Assembly (NCBI GenBank): GCA_900316265.1
Contig: ONCH01000017.1
Coordinates: 1 to 64,000, forward strand
Length of the DNA: 64,000 bases
DNA from: an uncultured Prevotellaceae bacterium
Lineage (GTDB): Bacteria; Bacteroidota; Bacteroidia; Bacteroidales; Bacteroidaceae
Direction: 5' to 3'
Below are positions 42,419 through 51,500 of this stretch, in pieces. The stretch's first letter is position 1. The number at the start of each line of letters is the position of its first letter. The notes below the pieces were generated by a model. That model had not been told where the DNA came from. It saw nothing but the letters and a program-made list of their open reading frames with translations, and did not search any database. A program made the translations under genes and the position numbers.

Positions 42419-44980
42419 ATGATGAAAAGAATATCAGCCATAGTGATGATGCTGACCCTAATAGTAGGCAGCATGTGGGCAGTGCCCGTTAACCGACAGA
42501 AAATAACCGTCCAGCAACCCGACGGAAGCAGTGTAACCATTCAGATGCACGGCGACGAGTGGTTGAGCTTCACGACGACAGCCGACGGCTATTCCGTAGT
42601 TAAGAACGAACAGGGCTATTATGTCTATGCCACATTAGAGAAGGGACAGCTAAAAGCTACCACTCAGGTAGCTCACGATGCCGTTGAGCGTAAGGCTGCA
42701 GAACTACAGTTTCTGACTGATATCCAGAAATACCAAGTGCCTGCTATGTCACCAGAGAAAGCTCACATGAAGCAACTGGTGGAGAAGAGAGAGGCAGACA
42801 AGAGAGCGGCCCGCATTGGCAATGGTCGCCGAGCCGCCCAGTATGACTATACAAATTTCAAAGGCCTCGTCATATTAATAGAATTCAATGACAAGTCCTT
42901 CTCACGCGATGACTATAAGGAGCTCATGGACGACATGCTGAACAAGGAGAACTATACGGGTTACGACAACCAGGTCTATACGGGCAGTGTCCGCGACTAC
43001 TTCTCAGACAACTCGGCAGGTAAGTTCCAGCCCCAATTTGATGCCTATGGTCCTTATCAGGTGAACTACAGTTGTAAGAAAGGAAACGAAAAGGCTTCTG
43101 AAATCCTAAGGGCTGCCGTAAATGCTGCTGATGCAGACATTAATTTCAAGGACTACGATAGAGATGACGACGGCAAGGTGGATATGATATTTTTCATCGT
43201 TGCAGGTAATGGCCGAAACTATACAGGCAACTACGACGGTCTGTGGCACCCCCACCGCTCAGTACTAACCAATGGATGGAACTATGTCTACAAGGATGGT
43301 GTATGTCTTTGGGACTATGCCAGTTCCACAGAGCTGATGGGATGGACGGAACAACCATCAACAGTAAAGATTGACGGCATTGGCACCATCTGCCATGAGT
43401 TCAGCCACGTGCTGGGACTCCCCGACTTCTACGATACCAACTATGAAGAGGACGGAGAGAGCAATCACCCTGGTGAGTGGTCGCTGATGGCGTCTGGCAG
43501 TTATATGAACGACGCCCGCACACCCGTAGGCTACTCACTCTATGAGCGCTATTCAGTAGGTTTTACGGATGAGCCACAAGTCATTACAGAAACAGGCGAC
43601 TATACGCTGGAGCCTTTAGCCATCAGCCAGACGGGCTATCGCCTGAACACTCCCGTCAACAATGAATTCTTCCTGCTTGAGAACCGCCAGAAGAACCAGT
43701 TCAAGTGGGATGCCTACCTGCCAGGTAGTGGCATGCTGGTATATCGTGTGGACCTCACCAACCGAAGCGTATGGGATGCAAACAAGGTTAATGCCAAAGC
43801 ATCGCGCAACTACTACGAACTAGTGCGTGCTAATGGAGCACATCAGCAAGGCGGCGCTTATTATTCTTCCAATCTGGATGCCTTCCCCAACGGCAACAAG
43901 AAAGAACTGAGCAACAGCACGTCGCCTGCCAACCTGAAGACATGGAATGGCAAGAACAACGAGTTCGGAATATTCAATATACAGAAGACTGCAGACGGTG
44001 ATATCACCTTTACCGTAGATAAATATACGCTGACAGGTCTGACGCTCGATGAAGAGATATCCATCGGTGTGGGAACCACCAAACAATTGACTGCAACACC
44101 GACTCCAGAATTCGCAGAATTCACACTTGAGTGGAAGAGCAGCAACAAGAGCATTGCCACTGTTGACCAGGATGGTCTGGTAAAAGGTGTCAGCGAAGGA
44201 GAATGTAACATCACTGCCACCAGCAATAACGGCATCACTGCCTCTTGCAAAGTGACGGTCTTCAGCATGCCCGCCTACGATATTGCCGCCTTCAAGCAAC
44301 AGCCCGTTGGCGAGAAGCTGGTACTGAAATTGGAAGATGCTGAGGTATTGTTTACCTATACCAAGAACGACAAGCAGACCACCTATCTGCGCGACCAGAC
44401 AGGCGCCTTGATGGTTTCTGACGTCACTATGCCTGTAAAGAACAATGACAAGGTGAATGGCATGCTCTATGTACAGTCAGCCGTAGCCAATAAGGTACCA
44501 CAGGCTGTGGGATTGGGCACCGAGACCGATGTCACTGGACTGGCTATCGTTGCAGGCAGTGAAGCACAGCCCCGCGAGGTTACGCTCGACGAACTGACTG
44601 AGAACGACTATAGCGACCTTGTACTCGTCAAGGGTTCCTCTATCAAGAGAGATGGTGGCTTCTGGGCTTATAGCGATAACAATACCGCTCGCATCTGGGC
44701 TGGTAACTTTGGCATTTCCTCAGGTCTTACCAGTTCTACGAAACTGGATGGCAAGCTCTTTAACATCACGGCCATCTACGGCACCAACGTCAAGAGCGGA
44801 ACCGTCATCAACGAGCTGAATGTCACTAAGGCAGTAGAGGAATACAATGAGACAGGTATCAAGGAGATATCCAACGGTCAACAAGCCAACCACCCAAGCT
44901 TCAACCTTGCCGGCCAGCGGGTTGACAGCCACTACAAAGGGCTGACGATTAAGAACGGAAAGAAGTACATGAATAAATAA
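42419..44980 (+). CDS. Secreted M6-family (immune inhibitor A-like) metalloprotease
   Basis: About 853 residues from 42419. Signal peptide MMKRISAIVMMLTLIVGSMWA, then a propeptide-like part (VNRQKITVQQPDGSSV, DGYSVVKNEQGYYVY). The catalytic domain contains VILIEFNDKSF, VRDYFSDNSAGKFQP and the zinc site CHEFSHVLGLPDFYDT near residue 325, followed by GEWSLMASGSYM (met-turn-like). After it come a BIG2-like domain (LTATPTPEFAEFTLEW, IATVDQDGLVKGVSEG, about 545-625), an OB-like beta domain and the tail FNLAGQRVDSHYKGL, shared with the upstream exported protein. It should degrade extracellular proteins and so feed the neighbouring SusCD importer. Confidence 0.9.
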   Translation: MMKRISAIVMMLTLIVGSMWAVPVNRQKITVQQPDGSSVTIQMHGDEWLSFTTTADGYSVVKNEQGYYVYATLEKGQLKATTQVAHDAVERKAAELQFLTDIQKYQVPAMSPEKAHMKQLVEKREADKRAARIGNGRRAAQYDYTNFKGLVILIEFNDKSFSRDDYKELMDDMLNKENYTGYDNQVYTGSVRDYFSDNSAGKFQPQFDAYGPYQVNYSCKKGNEKASEILRAAVNAADADINFKDYDRDDDGKVDMIFFIVAGNGRNYTGNYDGLWHPHRSVLTNGWNYVYKDGVCLWDYASSTELMGWTEQPSTVKIDGIGTICHEFSHVLGLPDFYDTNYEEDGESNHPGEWSLMASGSYMNDARTPVGYSLYERYSVGFTDEPQVITETGDYTLEPLAISQTGYRLNTPVNNEFFLLENRQKNQFKWDAYLPGSGMLVYRVDLTNRSVWDANKVNAKASRNYYELVRANGAHQQGGAYYSSNLDAFPNGNKKELSNSTSPANLKTWNGKNNEFGIFNIQKTADGDITFTVDKYTLTGLTLDEEISIGVGTTKQLTATPTPEFAEFTLEWKSSNKSIATVDQDGLVKGVSEGECNITATSNNGITASCKVTVFSMPAYDIAAFKQQPVGEKLVLKLEDAEVLFTYTKNDKQTTYLRDQTGALMVSDVTMPVKNNDKVNGMLYVQSAVANKVPQAVGLGTETDVTGLAIVAGSEAQPREVTLDELTENDYSDLVLVKGSSIKRDGGFWAYSDNNTARIWAGNFGISSGLTSSTKLDGKLFNITAIYGTNVKSGTVINELNVTKAVEEYNETGIKEISNGQQANHPSFNLAGQRVDSHYKGLTIKNGKKYMNK

Positions 44981-44982
44981 AC

Positions 44983-45016
44983 AAATAAGCGGGCCTCAAC
45001 AGAAGCCCGCTTATTT
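44983..45016. terminator. Bidirectional terminator
   Basis: A 12-bp stem AAATAAGCGGGC / GCCCGCTTATTT (44983-44994 with 45005-45016) has T-rich flanks on both strands. It serves the protease gene and the convergent coiled-coil lipoprotein gene. Confidence 0.88.
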
Positions 45017-45020
45017 ATTT

Positions 45021-45872
45021 TCATTTCACCAGCACTACCAGATACTTGCTGGTCGACCAGAACAGCTGAGGATTGGTGATGCGCAGGATATACTGCTTGT
45101 TGGCATCCTGCAACAAGGTGTAGCTCGACTGCGGATGTGCCGTCAGCAACTTGGCAGAACGGCTATATAGGCGTATCTCCTTATCCACACGGATGTCTAT
45201 CTTGGTGAAATAGTCACGATTGAAGTTGGAGCGCAACACCTTGCCATCTTCAATGATGCGCTGGTCTTTCAGCTCCTTCTTCGTGCCATAGACAAACCAG
45301 GCGGTGTTCAGCTGCTTGTCCTGCGACGTGATGGTCTGCGACTTCTGAGAGGACTCTTCCTTCAGATTGCTGACATTGGTTGACAAGGTTGTCACCTGTT
45401 GGTTCAATTCACCAATCTGTACATCCTTAGCCTCCAGCTCGGCCTGCAACTGACGCAACTGGACATCCTTCTCCTCCAACTGCTGGGTAAGGCTCTCCAA
45501 CGTACGGCGCAACTGATCGCCCTTGACGGTGCTCTGGCGCAACTGGTTACGCAACTTACTAATCAGCTCACGGTTCTGCTGCATCTGTCCCTGAATGAAC
45601 TCTATATTCTCACGAATGCGCTCCACCGATGTGCTACCCTCACCCGCTTTCGCAAGGGTGACACGCTCTTCAGCCTCATTGATGGCACGGAATCCCTCCT
45701 GTATGTCGTTCATCGTTGCCATCATGTCGTCTATCTCGTTGTCTTTCTGTTCAATAATACGCGTCAAGGAGTCGCGTTGCTGCAACAAAGCCTCCTGGAC
45801 TGGGTCATTTCCTTTCTGTTTACATGCCACCAATGCCAACAGACACGCAGCAGCTATCAACATTTTATTCAT
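45021..45872 (-). CDS. Coiled-coil lipoprotein of unknown function
   Basis: A 283-residue lipoprotein with lipobox ALVAC (Cys 17). Residues about 25-185 are a long heptad-like coiled coil (LESLTQQLEEKDVQLRQLQ, VQIGELNQQVTTLSTNVSNL). The C-terminal about 95 residues are globular (AWFVYGTKKELKDQRIIEDG, DIRVDKEIRLYSRSAKLL, LFWSTSKYLVVLVK). The layout suggests a protein reaching across the periplasm from the membrane. I recognise no named family. It follows rsmI on the same strand with a 47-bp AT-rich gap built of TAACGNNATAACG repeats. Confidence 0.72.
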   Translation of the reverse strand: MNKMLIAAACLLALVACKQKGNDPVQEALLQQRDSLTRIIEQKDNEIDDMMATMNDIQEGFRAINEAEERVTLAKAGEGSTSVERIRENIEFIQGQMQQNRELISKLRNQLRQSTVKGDQLRRTLESLTQQLEEKDVQLRQLQAELEAKDVQIGELNQQVTTLSTNVSNLKEESSQKSQTITSQDKQLNTAWFVYGTKKELKDQRIIEDGKVLRSNFNRDYFTKIDIRVDKEIRLYSRSAKLLTAHPQSSYTLLQDANKQYILRITNPQLFWSTSKYLVVLVK

Positions 45873-45919
45873 AGTCGTTATCTCGTTTTTGGTTATTTCG
45901 TTATTACGTTATATCGTTA

Positions 45920-46591
45920 TTACGATTTACCCGCCAGAACAATTACAAACTCACCACGCGGCTCATGCTCCTGGAAGTGGGCTATCACCTCCTGCAACGT
46001 ACCGCGCACGCTCTCTTCATGCACCTTGGAGATTTCGCGGCAACAGCTCACCTGACGCTCAAGGCCGAACACCTCGCCGAACTGCTGCAACGTCTTCAAC
46101 ACGCGATAGGGCGACTCGTAGAATACCATCGTGCGCTCCTCGTCCTGCAACGACAGCAGCTTCGTCTGGCGGCCTTTCTTCTGAGGCAGGAAACCCTCGA
46201 AGCAGAAGCGGTCACAAGGCAGTCCACTCGACACCAGTGCAGGGACAAAAGCCGTAGCACCTGGCAAGGTCTGCACCTCGATGCCGGCCTTCACAGCCTC
46301 ACGCACCAGGAAGAATCCTGGATCGGAGATGCCTGGTGTGCCCGCATCACTAATCAACGCCACCGTCTGACCAGCCTGTAAGCGTTCAATGACCGATGCC
46401 GAAGTGCCGTGCTCATTGAACTTATGGTGCGACAACAAATGTTGCTTGATGTCGAAATGCTTCAATAGGATGCCCGACGTACGAGTATCCTCCGCCAACA
46501 CCACATCGGCCTCCTTCAGTATGCGGATAGCCCGCAACGTCATATCCTCCATATTCCCCACAGGCGTGGGTACAATGTATAATATTCCCAT
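45920..46591 (-). CDS. rsmI: 16S rRNA (cytidine1402-2'-O)-methyltransferase
   Basis: RsmI methylates the 2'-OH of C1402 in the ribosomal decoding centre. The 223 residues have the tetrapyrrole-methylase fold: GILYIVPTPVGNMEDMTLRA, LAEDTRTSGILLKHF, LISDAGTPGISDPG and LPGATAFVPALVSSGLP, all diagnostic. It is a little shorter than the E. coli enzyme (286) because the C-terminal extension is missing, as is usual in Bacteroidetes. A -7 box lies 7 nt before the ATG. Confidence 0.95.
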   Translation of the reverse strand: MGILYIVPTPVGNMEDMTLRAIRILKEADVVLAEDTRTSGILLKHFDIKQHLLSHHKFNEHGTSASVIERLQAGQTVALISDAGTPGISDPGFFLVREAVKAGIEVQTLPGATAFVPALVSSGLPCDRFCFEGFLPQKKGRQTKLLSLQDEERTMVFYESPYRVLKTLQQFGEVFGLERQVSCCREISKVHEESVRGTLQEVIAHFQEHEPRGEFVIVLAGKS

Positions 46592-46598
46592 AACGCTG

Positions 46599-46606
46599 CA
46601 AAGTTA
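46599..46606 (-). promoter_or_regulatory. -7 box for rsmI
   Basis: TAACTTTG on the minus strand lies 7 nt before the rsmI ATG. No proper -33 TTTG is found at 19-21 bp, so only the -7 part is supported. A nearly leaderless mRNA is implied. Confidence 0.45.
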
Positions 46607-46680
46607 GCAATTTTCGCACAAAACTATTGCCCTTTAACTCCCTTTAACTTCTTTAACTTCTTTAACTCCTTAAAAAACTG

Positions 46681-46688
46681 TATCTTTG
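46681..46688 (+). promoter_or_regulatory. -7 box for tdk
   Basis: TATCTTTG ends 4 nt before the tdk ATG at 46693, predicting a leaderless mRNA. Upstream (46631-46670) four copies of CTTTAACT/CTTTAACTTC stand in tandem in place of a clear -33 box. Confidence 0.5.
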
Positions 46689-46692
46689 CACC

Positions 46693-47292
46693 ATGATTAC
46701 ATATCCAACATCGGGCGAAGCACGCCGCCCAGGAAGAATAGAAGTAGTATGCGGCTCCATGTTCTCCGGCAAGACCGAAGAGCTGATTCGCCGTCTGCGC
46801 CGTGCCCAGTTTGCCAAGCAGAAGGTGGAAATCTTCAAGCCAGCCATCGATACACGCTATAGTGACGAAGAGGTCGTCAGCCACGACCACAACGCAATAC
46901 CCTCTACCCCACTCGACTCCTCGGCCAGCATCCTGTTGCTGTCCAGCGATATCGACGTAGTAGGCATCGACGAGGCCCAATTCTTCGACGACGGCTTGGT
47001 CAGCGTCTGCAACGAACTGGCCAACCGCGGTATCCGTGTTATCATTGCCGGTCTGGATATGGACTACAAAGGCATACCCTTCGGGCCGATGCCTGCGCTC
47101 TGCGCCATTGCCGACGATGTCACGAAGGTACATGCCATCTGCGTCAAGTGCGGCTCTCTGGCCTATGTCAGCCACCGCACTGTACAGAACGACAAGCGCG
47201 TACTCTTAGGCGAGACACAAGAGTATGAACCCCTCTGTCGTGAGTGCTACCAGAAGGCAATAGAAGAAGAAAAGGCAAAAAGTGCCCAATAA
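46693..47292 (+). CDS. tdk: Thymidine kinase
   Basis: A type II thymidine kinase of 199 residues for thymidine salvage. The P-loop is in [19 protein letters not shown] near residue 20; [13 protein letters not shown] near 92 holds the catalytic glutamate. The lasso and zinc site use two CxxC pairs: [11 protein letters not shown] near 152 and CRECY near 184. [13 protein letters not shown] is also typical. Confidence 0.97.
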   Translation: MITYPTSGEARRPGRIEVVCGSMFSGKTEELIRRLRRAQFAKQKVEIFKPAIDTRYSDEEVVSHDHNAIPSTPLDSSASILLLSSDIDVVGIDEAQFFDDGLVSVCNELANRGIRVIIAGLDMDYKGIPFGPMPALCAIADDVTKVHAICVKCGSLAYVSHRTVQNDKRVLLGETQEYEPLCRECYQKAIEEEKAKSAQ

Positions 47293-47293
47293 A

Positions 47294-47325
47294 TTTGGCC
47301 AATTCAAAAATATTGCGTACCTTTG
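47294..47325 (+). promoter_or_regulatory. tRNA-Lys promoter
   Basis: TTTG (47294-47297) and TACCTTTG (47318-47325) are separated by 20 bp and lie 20 bp before the tRNA. This is a full-consensus promoter. Confidence 0.75.
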
Positions 47326-47344
47326 CACCCGCTTTTTAAGCACT

Positions 47345-47417
47345 GATCCGCTAGCTCAGTTGGTAGAGCACAACACTTTTAATGTTGGGGTCTTGGGTTC
47401 GAGCCCCAAGCGGATCA
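47345..47417 (+). tRNA. tRNA-Lys (UUU)
   Basis: A complete 73-nt cloverleaf. Acceptor stem GATCCGC/GCGGATC with discriminator A; D-arm GCTCAGTTGGTAGAGC; anticodon stem CAACA/TGTTG around loop CTTTTAA with anticodon TTT at 47378-47380; T-arm TTGGGTTCGAGCCCCAA. CCA is not encoded. It has its own promoter and a strong terminator directly after it. Confidence 0.96.
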
Positions 47418-47452
47418 CAAAAAAGAGGCTAATAAGCCTCTTTTTTTGATAC
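47401..47452 (+). repeat. Direct repeat copy 1: tRNA-Lys 3' end plus terminator
   Basis: These 52 bases, from the T-loop of tRNA-Lys through its terminator to GATAC, recur exactly at 47514-47565, 113 bp away. Confidence 0.95.
47419..47447 (+). terminator. tRNA-Lys terminator
   Basis: AGAGGCT-AATA-AGCCTCT (47424-47441) is followed by a T run and preceded by a matching A run, giving a classic intrinsic terminator. Confidence 0.9.
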
Positions 47453-47513
47453 AAGCTGGGCTCTCACCCAAGGGTTCTTTGACCTGAAGGTCAAAGCGAG
47501 AAAGCTCGATGAC

Positions 47514-47565
47514 GAGCCCCAAGCGGATCACAAAAAAGAGGCTAATAAGCCTCTTTTTTTGATAC
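47514..47565 (+). repeat. Direct repeat copy 2: orphan tRNA-Lys 3' end plus terminator
   Basis: This is an exact copy of 47401-47452 without the 5' part of the tRNA. Between the copies lie 61 bp with a perfect TTTGACCTGAAGGTCAAA palindrome. The layout looks like a duplicated tRNA 3' end, as left by site-specific integration or tandem duplication. Confidence 0.9.
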
Positions 47566-47570
47566 ATCAT

Positions 47571-47624
47571 AATTTTTTTGTATCTGAGCTTGGTGGTTTG
47601 TAGAAAAATAAGTACCTTTGCAGA
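47571..47624 (+). promoter_or_regulatory. Promoter module 1 (PorT-like gene), duplicated at 59826
   Basis: TTG (47590-47592) and TACCTTTG (47613-47620) are 20 bp apart. The whole block from TTTTTGTATCTG through GTAGAAAAATAAGTACC is nearly identical to 59826-59879, upstream of an unrelated cupin gene. Confidence 0.8.
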
Positions 47625-47708
47625 CAAAGCGTGTAAAACCGAACAAGAAAACCAACAAATATTACAACCATTCTATGATTTATGTTTCACTTTAAATGAT
47701 AAAAAATT

Positions 47709-48347
47709 ATGAAAAAAATGATGATGATGCTGATTATGGCAACAGTTGCCCTGACAGCAAGTGCACAGAACGAAGTTGGCCAACTGACCTTACAACCCAA
47801 AGTTGGTCTAAACCTTGCAAACCTGACTAATACTAAGGTCGGTGATGAATCAGGAAAATTTAAAGCAGACTTTGTTTTTGGCGTTGAGGCCGAATATGGT
47901 TTGGCAGAAAAATTCTCCGTTGCGGCTGGTCTGCTTTATTCTATGCAGGGTTGCGAATTTGGAGAATATAAGGTGAAGGCCAATGGTGAGACTGTTGGCG
48001 GATGGGACAAGAACGAGCGTAACCTCAGCTATCTGAACATTCCCATTGTAGCAAATTTCTACTTTGCTAAAGGTTGGGCTATCAAGGCAGGTATCCAGCC
48101 TGGCTTCCTGCTGAGCGCTAAGGCTAAGATAGACGGTGTTGGTGCTACTCCGAGCGTTAACGAAAATATGAAGGATGCATGCAAGACTTTCGACCTCTCT
48201 ATTCCCCTCGGCCTTTCTTTTGAGTATGAGAAGGCAGTTTTCGACCTTCGTTACAATCTGGGTGTGACCAAAGTAAACAAGGACGGTGACGATAGCAACA
48301 AGAACAGCGTAATCCAGTTCACTGTCGGCTACAAGTTCGCCCTCTAA
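47709..48347 (+). CDS. PorT-like outer-membrane beta-barrel protein
   Basis: A 212-residue product with signal peptide MKKMMMMLIMATVALTASAQ. The mature protein is an 8-10 strand barrel: LQPKVGLNLANLTN, FVFGVEAEYGLAEKFSVAAGLLY, LSYLNIPIVANFYFAKGWAIKAG and the terminal strand IQFTVGYKFAL. The phrase YLNIPIVANFYF followed by KAGIQPGFLLSAK is the usual signature of the small PorT-like outer-membrane proteins of Bacteroidetes. The function is unknown. The last 24 bases of the gene (48324-48347) are repeated at 48409-48432. Confidence 0.85.
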   Translation: MKKMMMMLIMATVALTASAQNEVGQLTLQPKVGLNLANLTNTKVGDESGKFKADFVFGVEAEYGLAEKFSVAAGLLYSMQGCEFGEYKVKANGETVGGWDKNERNLSYLNIPIVANFYFAKGWAIKAGIQPGFLLSAKAKIDGVGATPSVNENMKDACKTFDLSIPLGLSFEYEKAVFDLRYNLGVTKVNKDGDDSNKNSVIQFTVGYKFAL

Positions 48348-48350
48348 AAA

Positions 48351-48367
48351 AAGCGCCCGGGGCGCTT
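48351..48367 (+). terminator. Terminator of the PorT-like gene
   Basis: AAGCGCC-CGG-GGCGCTT forms a 7-bp stem just past the stop codon. It is followed by an imperfect T-rich tract. Confidence 0.65.
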
Positions 48368-48385
48368 AATTCCCTTTTCCCTTAT

Positions 48386-48414
48386 GCCGTCGAGGGTTCG
48401 ACTCCCTCGTCGGC
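48386..48414 (+). other. tRNA T-arm/acceptor remnant 1
   Basis: GCCGTCGAGGG / CCCTCGTCGGC closes a 7-nt loop TTCGACT, the canonical T-loop, with 10 of 11 pairs matched. It resembles the T-arm stacked on an acceptor stem, with no D- or anticodon arm upstream. Confidence 0.6.
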
Positions 48415-48439
48415 TACAAGTTCGCCCTCTAATTCTTGC

Positions 48440-48513
48440 AAGGAATTATTTAGTTAAGAGCATTGGATTAAAATGCTCTCATGCGGTGGTGGGTTCGACT
48501 CCCACCACCGCAA
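48440..48513 (+). other. Degenerate tRNA-like sequence / minihelix remnant 2
   Basis: TGCGGTGGTGGG-TTCGACT-CCCACCACCGCA (48482-48512) is a perfect 12-bp stem with a T-loop, equal to a 7-bp acceptor plus 5-bp T-stem, followed by A. Upstream, GAGCATTGGATTAAAATGCTC is reminiscent of a D-stem end and a tRNA-Leu(UAA) anticodon loop, but the stem no longer pairs in standard form. It is not a functional tRNA by inspection. Confidence 0.55.
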
Positions 48514-48579
48514 CAAAGAATGTCGCAAGAGAGAAAACGGAAGAATACTCTCAACAGAGAAGACGGAAAACCAGAGATT

Positions 48580-51500
48580 ATGAAGCAGAAAGTGTTATGG
48601 ATACTCACAACCCTGATGATGGTGGGATGGAGTAGTAGATTACAAGCTAGTAATGCACCAGAGGATTCTTGGCGCTATCAGGTGCGTCTTGATGGAACAA
48701 CCGCCATGAGGCTTGAGATGCCCTGTTACGATCGTGACGGCTCGGACAGTTGGATTAAGAACGGTTATGTGTATATCACCCGTGATGGTGGTTCCAAAGA
48801 GACACTATTCTACTACAAGTCGAAGACCGACATCGACGATAGCGAGACGGCAAAGATATACTGCCGGACGGATGTCGGCGGTACCATGACACTGGAACGT
48901 AGCGGCATGAGTTCGGTACAGATTACCGCTTCGGAGCAGTGGGTGGAGATTCCTGATGTCTCAGGACAGGAGTATGCCATTGTGCATCTGAGATGGGTTA
49001 TTCCCAGTGCGTACCGCGGCAAGAATGTCACTATTACGTGGGATATAGACAAAGATGGTAATATCGGTGAAGACCACAAGAAGATAGACATCAGCTCTGT
49101 CAGCATGTATATCCCTGCCGAGCCAGAGCCTATCAGACCTCAGTTGATGGACCCCATGCTGTCGTATAACACGACGCACCGCAACGAGATCATGGTGCCG
49201 TACATTATGGCCTCGAATCATATTAAGTCGCTGACGGCTACCTATAACACGGCACCATCATACGTCACCGACAAGTCCGCCTATTGGAAGACGGTACAGC
49301 TCGACACCTTAACGTCGGGTTATCTCTACCTTCCTGCAGACGCCACCATCAGTGACCTGAAGCTGACGGCCCAGTACATCAATACCGACAAGAAATTGAA
49401 GGTGACGGAGTCGGACGCCATCACGGTACCCACGCTGCACCAGCCAAAAATGATGACGGCGGCAATGCTCAACAACGGCTCGGCGCTCGTGCAGTGGCGA
49501 ATGATTGACAATGGCTGGAACGACATTCTGGAAACAGACTCGTGGGAAGTGCAACGCAACGTCGATGGAGACCCAGTGAACGGCACGTGGACGATGGTGG
49601 GACAGTTGGACTACTCGCCCTTTGTGCGTGAGTTGAGCTATACTGACAATACGTTGCTGCAGGCCTACAAAGACAAGCCTGTCTATTATCGTGTGCGCCG
49701 TATGATGACCTCGATGTGGGGATGGCATACACGTAGCGACTATGCTCAGTGCAAACTGGTGAACGGCATCGTGCTGCCCAGCTTCGTGACTCCCAAGGCC
49801 CAACGCAACGGCACGTGGACGGACGACAGCCACCCCGTAAACATCAACTTCACGATGGGCGGCCCCACCAGTCAGTATGACTCCCAGAGGCGCTTCATCA
49901 TCAGGAGTGCTGCCGACTGGGACACCTACTGCGAGCTGTTGCGCAGCAATTCATCTCTGTCGGCAGTGATGGCTAACGACATCGAACTCAATGAAAGCAA
50001 CAAGAAAGTTGGACAATACTATTTTTACGAAGGAGTCTTCGATGGCAACGGATATACCGTGACGTACAACTATAAATCCGGAAAACAGGAAGTAGAAGCT
50101 TGTCTCTTCTATCGCCTCGACGGGGCAACCATTCGCAATCTGCACATAGCGGGAACCATCGAAACCAACTCCAGTTCACGATATCCTCACTCCGCGCTGG
50201 TTGGTCGATGCGCAGAGACGACCATTGAGAACTGCCGCGTTTCAGCTACGTTCAAGTTAACAGGCAAGAATGACAAGGCGGCAGGATTCATCGGTGAGAC
50301 TGCCCGAAGAGCATTTAATTACTTAAGCAACTGCGTGTTCGACGGCAGGTTTATATGCCCTGAAGCCAATGACAATTGTGCGGGTTTCGTTTGTTCCAGC
50401 AATTCCGCAAAGGAGGAACTCGTCTTAACGAACTGCGTCTTTAACCCTGCAGAGCTGAAAAACTGCAGTGGTCAGAACTTTGTGAGGAGTGGTGACGCCA
50501 CCCTGTCGTTCAGCTATGCCACGAATAACCTGAACGCCCCAGGCACCGAATCGCAGCAAAGTGACCCGCATTACGATGAGCAGGGCCGCTTCATCATCAG
50601 GAGCGCCGCCGACTGGGAGACCTTCCGAAACAAGGTGGCTACAGCCCATGGCGCGGACGTCAATGCCGTCCTTGCTGCCGACATTACAGTCAGCACGATG
50701 ATAGGCACCAATGATGAAAACAGATACTATGGTACTTTCGACGGTGGCGGACATACCATTACCTTTAACAACACCAGTTCTGTTGATTATGCTGCGCTTT
50801 TCTCCCATGTGGGTACTTGCACCATCAAGAACCTGCATGTAGCAGGAACCATAGAGGGCAATAATTACAGTGCTGCCATCATTGGGCGCTGTGAGAATAA
50901 TTCATCAAAGACCATTACTATCGAAAGATGTCGCGTATCAAATTCTTTCACACCAATAATAGACTATCATAGCGCTTTCATTGGACAGACCAACGATGCC
51001 AAAGCTATATTGCGCAATAACCTTTTTGACGGAACAGTACAATCCTCGCTCTTCCTTAAAAGTTATTTTGGTGTCTTTATTGGTCATGGATTTAAATCTG
51101 GCATCGATATCCTTGAGAACAATCTGGACGATGGGACCTACATTTACCAGTCCGAAGTAGCACCCTGCTATAGCGGCTTCGGCGAAGCGTACTTTCCTCC
51201 AGGTGCCTATAAAAGAAATGGCAAGACTAATGCCGAATTGTTAGCACTCTTAGGCAATCAGTGGAAAGAAGAAGACGGCAAGGTGGTGCCCATCATGGAA
51301 ACCTCCACCCTTCCATCCAAAACCCCCGACGACACGATGACCAGGCTGGAGAGACTGGAGCACATCGCCCTGCTTGTCGGCGAGGACAAGATGGAGCTGA
51401 TGGGTAACACCATCGTGCCAAAGATGGCGCTGAGCGACAATCCCGAGCTGAAGACGGCGATATGGGACGACCGCGCCAGAGCTTACCTCTATACCGACAA

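Larger units (their letters stand above)
48324..48432 (+). repeat. 24-bp direct repeat of a gene end, flanking a tRNA-like T-arm
   Basis: GTCGGCTACAAGTTCGCCCT plus CTAA occurs at 48324-48347 (end of the PorT-like gene) and again at 48409-48432, 85 bp apart. The second copy begins inside the 3' strand of a tRNA-like hairpin. Confidence 0.9.

Noticed and set aside
45873..45919. Repeat or hairpin TAACG elements between rsmI and the coiled-coil gene as a regulatory site
   Set aside because: Short AT-rich repeats of this kind occur by chance in such spacers and no promoter boxes are present.
48440..48513. Functional tRNA-Leu gene
   Set aside because: The T-arm and acceptor 3' strand are fine, but no matching 5' acceptor strand or standard D-arm exists, and the anticodon stem does not pair in the normal frame.
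48481..48579. Longer start of the giant gene at 48481
   Set aside because: The 33 extra codons translate the tRNA-like hairpin and hide the signal peptide that begins at 48580.
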